DNA from: an uncultured Bacilli bacterium
GTDB taxonomy: Bacteria; Bacillota_I; Bacilli_A; RF39; UBA660
Assembly: GCA_949280095.1 (NCBI GenBank)
Contig: CASDHD010000047.1
Span: forward strand, 1 to 9,334
Reading direction: 5' to 3'
Length of the DNA stretch: 9,334 nucleotides
The notes below the pieces were generated by a model. That model was not told the origin of the DNA, searched no databases, and saw nothing but the letters and a program-made list of their open reading frames with translations. Each line of letters opens with the position of its first letter. Position 1 is the stretch's first letter. Positions 6,329 to 9,334 of this stretch are shown here, piece by piece. The position numbers and the translations under genes are program-made.

Positions 6329-7132
6329 TGATCTATCTTTTTTTAGTTCTTCCTCATTCAAAAGAGAAAGTAACTCACAAATCTTATGACACTCTTGACT
6401 TGAAATAGCAGCAAGAATTTCTTTTAATTGAAGATTATTATTATTTTCGTCTAAAACATTTCTTTTATAAGAGTGAAAAGATAGACTAGCTTTTAAAAAC
6501 AAAACCAATGCAATTGTATCTTTTGTTAACTCAGCATCCGTAAAAGAAAATAAATTATCATTTAACACTTCTATTTTCGGAAGCAAATCATATTGAATTG
6601 CCATATAATCTTGTTTCTTTAGAGGAAAGTTTGATTTTAAAAAAGCTAAATCTTCAAAACAGAAAGTAGAAGAAGAAGCAAGTATAGCATACACATAATC
6701 AATTATTCTTTCCTTTTCTAAACAATCTACCTTATAAACATGCTTTACTAGTTCCCCTAAAAAGGCTTCTTCTAAATAGTAATGCACGTCATTATCCTTA
6801 GGAGTACTATCGAATAAAGAATAATACATTTTTTTATCTAAGAAATTAAGCATACGAAGTGCAACTATTATCTCTTTATCTGGTGACAATAAAACATTTT
6901 CTATTTTTGATGTATTTTTAAGAACATCCTTACAAGACTCTATATAAATTTCATTAGGAGTAAGAATTAAATACTTTCTTTTTTCAACTTCCAATGCCTT
7001 TAATAACAAAGAAAGAAAATTTACATATTTTTCGCTTTCTTCTTTGCCTTGCTTTTTTAATTTTGCCAATTCTAAATAAAGCCCTACAACACTTGAAGTT
7101 ATTTGTTTTGCATCCATATACTCTTTTTCCAT
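6323..7132 (-). CDS. Hypothetical protein of 269 aa, alpha-helical
   Basis: I do not recognise this protein. It is rich in Leu, Lys and Glu and appears almost wholly alpha-helical, with amphipathic stretches such as VVGLYLELAKLKKQGKEESE (15-34). There is no signal peptide, no clear membrane segment and no catalytic motif I can name. The C-terminal third contains a Ser-Cys-His patch (AISSQECHKICELL) and an Asn run (DENNNN). Composition suggests a cytosolic structural, regulatory or partner protein. It is monocistronic: its own strong promoter lies upstream, the start ATG follows AGGGGGAA by about 10 bases, and a weak terminator overlaps its stop. Codon use resembles its neighbours. It is a real gene on promoter, SD, length and intact frame, but its function is open. 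Confidence 0.8.
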   Translation of the reverse strand: MEKEYMDAKQITSSVVGLYLELAKLKKQGKEESEKYVNFLSLLLKALEVEKRKYLILTPNEIYIESCKDVLKNTSKIENVLLSPDKEIIVALRMLNFLDKKMYYSLFDSTPKDNDVHYYLEEAFLGELVKHVYKVDCLEKERIIDYVYAILASSSTFCFEDLAFLKSNFPLKKQDYMAIQYDLLPKIEVLNDNLFSFTDAELTKDTIALVLFLKASLSFHSYKRNVLDENNNNLQLKEILAAISSQECHKICELLSLLNEEELKKDRSF

Positions 7133-7140
7133 AAAACAAA

Positions 7141-7160
7141 GTTCCCCCTTTATTAGGAAC
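7141..7160 (-). repeat. GTTCC/GGAAC dyad next to the start of transcription
   Basis: GTTCC (7160..7156) and GGAAC (7145..7141) are inverted 5-bp arms separated by 10 bases, about one helical turn centre to centre. They cover the predicted transcription start and the SD of the 269-aa gene. Because transcription probably begins at about 7156-7154, the left arm would be missing from the RNA, so a DNA-level operator is more plausible than an RNA hairpin. Short arms make chance likely. Confidence 0.25.
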
Positions 7161-7162
7161 TT

Positions 7163-7191
7163 AGTATACTTTTTTCATAAGCAATTGTCAA
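7163..7191 (-). promoter_or_regulatory. Near-consensus sigma-A promoter of the 269-aa gene
   Basis: TTGACA (7191..7186), a 17-base spacer and TATACT (7168..7163) give 6/6 and 5/6 matches, the strongest promoter in the window. The leader to the ATG is only about 22-24 bases. Confidence 0.75.
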
Positions 7192-7207
7192 ATTGTTTTT
7201 CTAAAAT

Positions 7208-7584
7208 TTAACTGATACGATAATGCCCTACTAAATCATTTCTTCTTTCTAAAATATCTTCTTCATAAAATAATTGATAAGGATTACTATGATGGATAAC
7301 AAAGGAAATTCCTTTTTTATTTCTCTTATCTGAAACAATTCCTATATGATTTTGAAATACAACAATATCTCCACCTTGCCAATCTTCTATTTCATATATA
7401 TTTGTTGTCAAAGAAATCGCATGGTGTTTTAAATAGATTTCTAAGTTTTTTACTCTTCGGAAATCAATTCTTTTATCTACTTGTTCAATAGAATAAGAAT
7501 TTAAATTTTTTCAAAACATCTTGATAAACCAATTCCATCTAAATCTTTATCCACATCACTTTGATAAGTCTCAATATAAAAATA
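7208..7584 (-). pseudogene. Broken DUF1287 family protein
   Basis: The C-terminal half of a DUF1287 protein is well preserved in an open frame at 7510..7208. Visible motifs are KRIDFRRVKNLEIYLK, AISLTTNIYEIEDWQGGDIV, NHIGIVSDKRNKKGI, VIHHSNP, EDILERRNDLVGHYRIS. No ATG lies in this frame and it opens directly after a TGA (7513..7511). Just upstream, in another frame (7584..7504, ending at TAA 7503..7501), comes SDVDKDLDGIG, which resembles the D-x-D-x-DG segment near the N-terminus of these proteins. The middle section, including the conserved Cys region (GVCTDVV in relatives), and the signal peptide are missing. The simplest reading is an internal deletion plus frameshift and loss of the 5' end. 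DUF1287 belongs to the NlpC/P60-like cysteine-hydrolase group; this copy should be inactive. A short product from TTG at 7411 is conceivable but has no clear SD. Confidence 0.75.
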
Positions 7585-7587
7585 TTA

Positions 7588-7903
7588 TACTAACTCTCTA
7601 TCGAAAAGTCATTATCTTTAAATCAAAAGTACAAGTTTCTTGTAACAGTTTAGACTTTAGAAATTAAAAAGTAGAATAATTGATTAAAAAAAGTTACTCT
7701 TCTTTTATGCAAATAATAATTCACTATGAAATATTTTCTTTATTGATTCAAATGGATTAATATTTATCAAAGTCTTTATGATTGATAAAGCATTCACATA
7801 ATATTTACTAATTTCTTTCCAACTATTTCGGCAAACTTTTTCAGTACATCCAATTGGACTAAACATGTTTTTTTATTACTTTCATTATTTCTTCTATCCC
7901 TTA
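7588..7903 (-). other. Intergenic stretch without a convincing gene
   Basis: Between copA and the DUF1287 remnant the DNA is very AT-rich with many stops. It contains an inverted repeat (7763..7789), a T7 run on the minus strand near 7693..7687 without a convincing stem, and two overlapping small minus-strand frames (7794..7907 and 7705..7866). The second encodes 53 residues beginning MFSPIGCTEKVCRNSW, lacks an SD and is followed by no conserved feature I know. I see no complete gene, tRNA or insertion sequence; decayed sequence is the likeliest content. Confidence 0.5.
7763..7789. repeat. 8-bp inverted repeat downstream of copA
   Basis: TTTATCAA (7763-7770) and TTGATAAA (7782-7789) are perfect inverted arms around 11 bases. 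An alternative 6-bp pairing, CTTTAT (7774-7779) with ATAAAG (7785-7790), overlaps it. No U tract follows on either strand, so it is not a standard terminator. It could stabilise the copA mRNA 3' end or be chance. Confidence 0.3.
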
Positions 7904-7907
7904 TCAT
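7794..7907 (-). CDS. 37-codon ORF overlapping the copA stop by ATGA
   Basis: The ATG (7907..7905) shares the sequence ATGA with the copA stop codon TGA (7906..7904), the classic overlap for translational coupling. The peptide starts MIRDRRNNESNKKTCLV, is strongly basic, holds one Cys and ends at TGA. An SD is not obvious (purines within copA's AAAAAATAAAATGA end). It is too short for family assignment and has no CxxC metal motif, so it is not a CopZ-like chaperone. Either a coupled micro-protein or a chance frame. Confidence 0.25.
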   Translation of the reverse strand: MIRDRRNNESNKKTCLVQLDVLKKFAEIVGKKLVNIM

Positions 7908-9334
7908 TTTATTTTTTTTAATCGTAGTGTATTTAGAATTACTGTTATGCTACTAAATACCATTGCTAAACTTGCCATCATTGGATTTATCGAAATGCCA
8001 AATGGCTTTAAAATACCTATAGCAATAGGAATCATCAAACAATTATAAAAAAATGCCCAAAAAAGATTCTCCTTAATAATTCTAAATGTTTTTTTACTAA
8101 TATAGATTAATTTTAATATACTTCTTAAATCATTTTGCGTAAGTATTACATCAGATGAATCCATTGCTATATCTGTTCCACTTTTAACGCTCACACCTAT
8201 ATCACTACTTGATAATGCAGGACTATCATTAATTCCGTCTCCACACATCATAACAAACTTATTTTGTTTTTTTAAATTTTTAATAGTAGCTGCTTTTTCA
8301 GATGGAACTACATTACTTATTACTTTACCGATTCCTACATCTTTGGCTATTTTTAGTGCTGTTTCTTCGTTGTCTCCTGTTAACATTACAGTTTCAATAT
8401 TATTTCTTTTTAACTCTGTAATTACTTCACTAACATTATCTCTTACAACATCATTCACTCCAATCAAAGCTATGATTTTCTTCTCTATAATTACATAAAT
8501 TATAGAATTTCCATTTTTAGTTAACTCTCTTTCGGCTTCTAAGTAATCATTTTTCATTTTATATTTATTAACTAATTTTGCATTGCCTAATATTATTTCT
8601 TTACTATCTAGTTTGGCTTTAATGCCAAAGCCTGCCATATTTTCAAAATCATTAACTTCCAAATTTTCAAGTTTATATTCCTTCATATAATCAACAAAAG
8701 CATTTCCTATTGGATGATTAGAATTTTTTTCGACGCTACCAACAATTTGTAAAAGTTCTGTATTATTCATATCACTATAATTAAAAATTTCGGCTATTTT
8801 TAACTTTCCATAAGTTAAAGTTCCAGTCTTATCGAATACAATTGTATTTACTTTACCAACATTCTCCAATACTTCGCTTTTCTTAATTAAAATGCCATTT
8901 GAGGCACATAATCCTTCACTAACAACTATAGCTAAAGGTGTCGCAAGTCCTAAACTGCAAGGGCAAGCAACTACTAATATCGTAACAAAAGTAATTAATG
9001 ATTCTCCAAAGTTTTTTGTTAATACAAAATATAATATAAAAGTCATAATTGCCACTAATATAACAAATGGTACAAAAATTCCAGATACCTTATCGGCAAC
9101 TTTCGAGATTGGAGCTTTCGTATTAGTAGCTTCTACTACCAATTTAACAATTTCAGAAACAGTCGATTCCTTGCCTATTCTTTCAGCCTTATATTCAATA
9201 TAACCATCAAAATTGATACTTCCTGCTAATACTTTGCTTCCAATAGTTTTACTAATTGGCTTACTTTCTCCAGTTAAAAATGAATCATCAAAATGAGCAG
9301 AACCTAATATTATTTCACCATCAACTGCAATTTT
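7904..9334 (-). CDS. copA: Copper-exporting P1B-type ATPase (C-terminal 476 residues)
   Basis: The frame is open from the right edge to TGA (7906..7904), giving 476 residues. CopA proteins usually have 700-830, so the N-terminal metal-binding domain and first helices lie outside the window. In fragment numbering the motifs are: actuator TGES (21-24), the Cu-binding CPC (124-126, in ACPCSLGLATPLA), phosphorylation site DKTGT from D168, the P1B His-Pro pair SNHPIG (207-208), MLTGDN, and the hinge GDGINDSPAL (from 365). Helix 7 has FWAFFYN and helix 8 has M-x-x-SS in LAMVFSS; this YN plus MxxSS set marks the Cu(I)-specific P1B-1 group. It pumps Cu(I) (also Ag(I)) out of the cytosol using ATP. 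The TTG inside the frame at 9142 is not a start, because TGES and the actuator domain continue upstream of it. No copZ, csoR or copY is visible in the window. Confidence 0.93.
   Translation of the reverse strand, partial: KIAVDGEIILGSAHFDDSFLTGESKPISKTIGSKVLAGSINFDGYIEYKAERIGKESTVSEIVKLVVEATNTKAPISKVADKVSGIFVPFVILVAIMTFILYFVLTKNFGESLITFVTILVVACPCSLGLATPLAIVVSEGLCASNGILIKKSEVLENVGKVNTIVFDKTGTLTYGKLKIAEIFNYSDMNNTELLQIVGSVEKNSNHPIGNAFVDYMKEYKLENLEVNDFENMAGFGIKAKLDSKEIILGNAKLVNKYKMKNDYLEAERELTKNGNSIIYVIIEKKIIALIGVNDVVRDNVSEVITELKRNNIETVMLTGDNEETALKIAKDVGIGKVISNVVPSEKAATIKNLKKQNKFVMMCGDGINDSPALSSSDIGVSVKSGTDIAMDSSDVILTQNDLRSILKLIYISKKTFRIIKENLFWAFFYNCLMIPIAIGILKPFGISINPMMASLAMVFSSITVILNTLRLKKIK

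Noticed and set aside
7141..7160. RNA hairpin hiding the SD of the 269-aa gene
   Set aside because: The predicted transcription start lies inside the left arm, so most of that arm would not be in the mRNA.
9140..9142. TTG as a possible start of a short, truncated copA
   Set aside because: The frame stays open to the window edge and includes the TGES actuator motif, so the gene continues upstream.
8892..9203. Plus-strand 103-codon frame inside copA
   Set aside because: It lies wholly antisense to strongly conserved P-type ATPase sequence and has no SD or recognisable motif.

Overview
The window is AT-rich and its genes all lie on the minus strand, with short intergenic gaps and operon-style overlaps. 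Bacterial SD sites (GGAGG, GAGGAG) and sigma-A-type promoters (for example TTGACA-17-TATACT) are clear. TGA is used as a stop (HD gene, glycosyltransferase, copA) and TGG for Trp, so the standard bacterial code applies and Mycoplasma code 4 is unlikely. The gene content (YmfF/YmfH M16 pair, Gram-positive-style DUF1287, CopA, CDF exporter) suggests a low-GC Firmicute, probably an uncultured Bacilli or Erysipelotrichia-type bacterium. The lineage is an inference.

Reading along the minus strand from the right edge: a Cu(I) P1B-type ATPase (copA, N-terminal part outside the window) is followed by about 300 bp with no convincing gene, holding two small ORFs of doubtful status and an inverted repeat. 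Next comes a decayed DUF1287 hydrolase pseudogene. A 269-aa protein of unknown function follows behind a near-consensus promoter. A two-gene unit encodes a family 2 glycosyltransferase and a His-rich CDF metal exporter; the exporter's SD overlaps the glycosyltransferase stop codon. A three-gene unit then encodes an HD-domain phosphohydrolase, the catalytically dead M16 subunit YmfF (TTG start) and the zinc-binding M16 subunit YmfH. It ends in an intrinsic terminator folded from the last codons of ymfH. Beyond a 242-bp spacer with a 16-codon ORF lie an inositol-monophosphatase-family gene and, at the left edge, the first 33 codons of an unidentified gene with its own promoter.

Functionally, two transition-metal exporters (CopA for Cu(I); CDF probably for Zn/Cd/Co) lie within 5 kb but in separate units. 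The M16 pair belongs to the family associated with elongation factor P modification in Bacillus; its operon link to an HD phosphohydrolase is the most interesting metabolic hint. I found no CRISPR array, tRNA, rRNA, prophage or complete insertion sequence, and no clear evidence of a wholly new system. The best candidates for follow-up are the 269-aa orphan, the HD-M16 operon, the broken DUF1287 gene and the two SD- or overlap-supported mini-ORFs.
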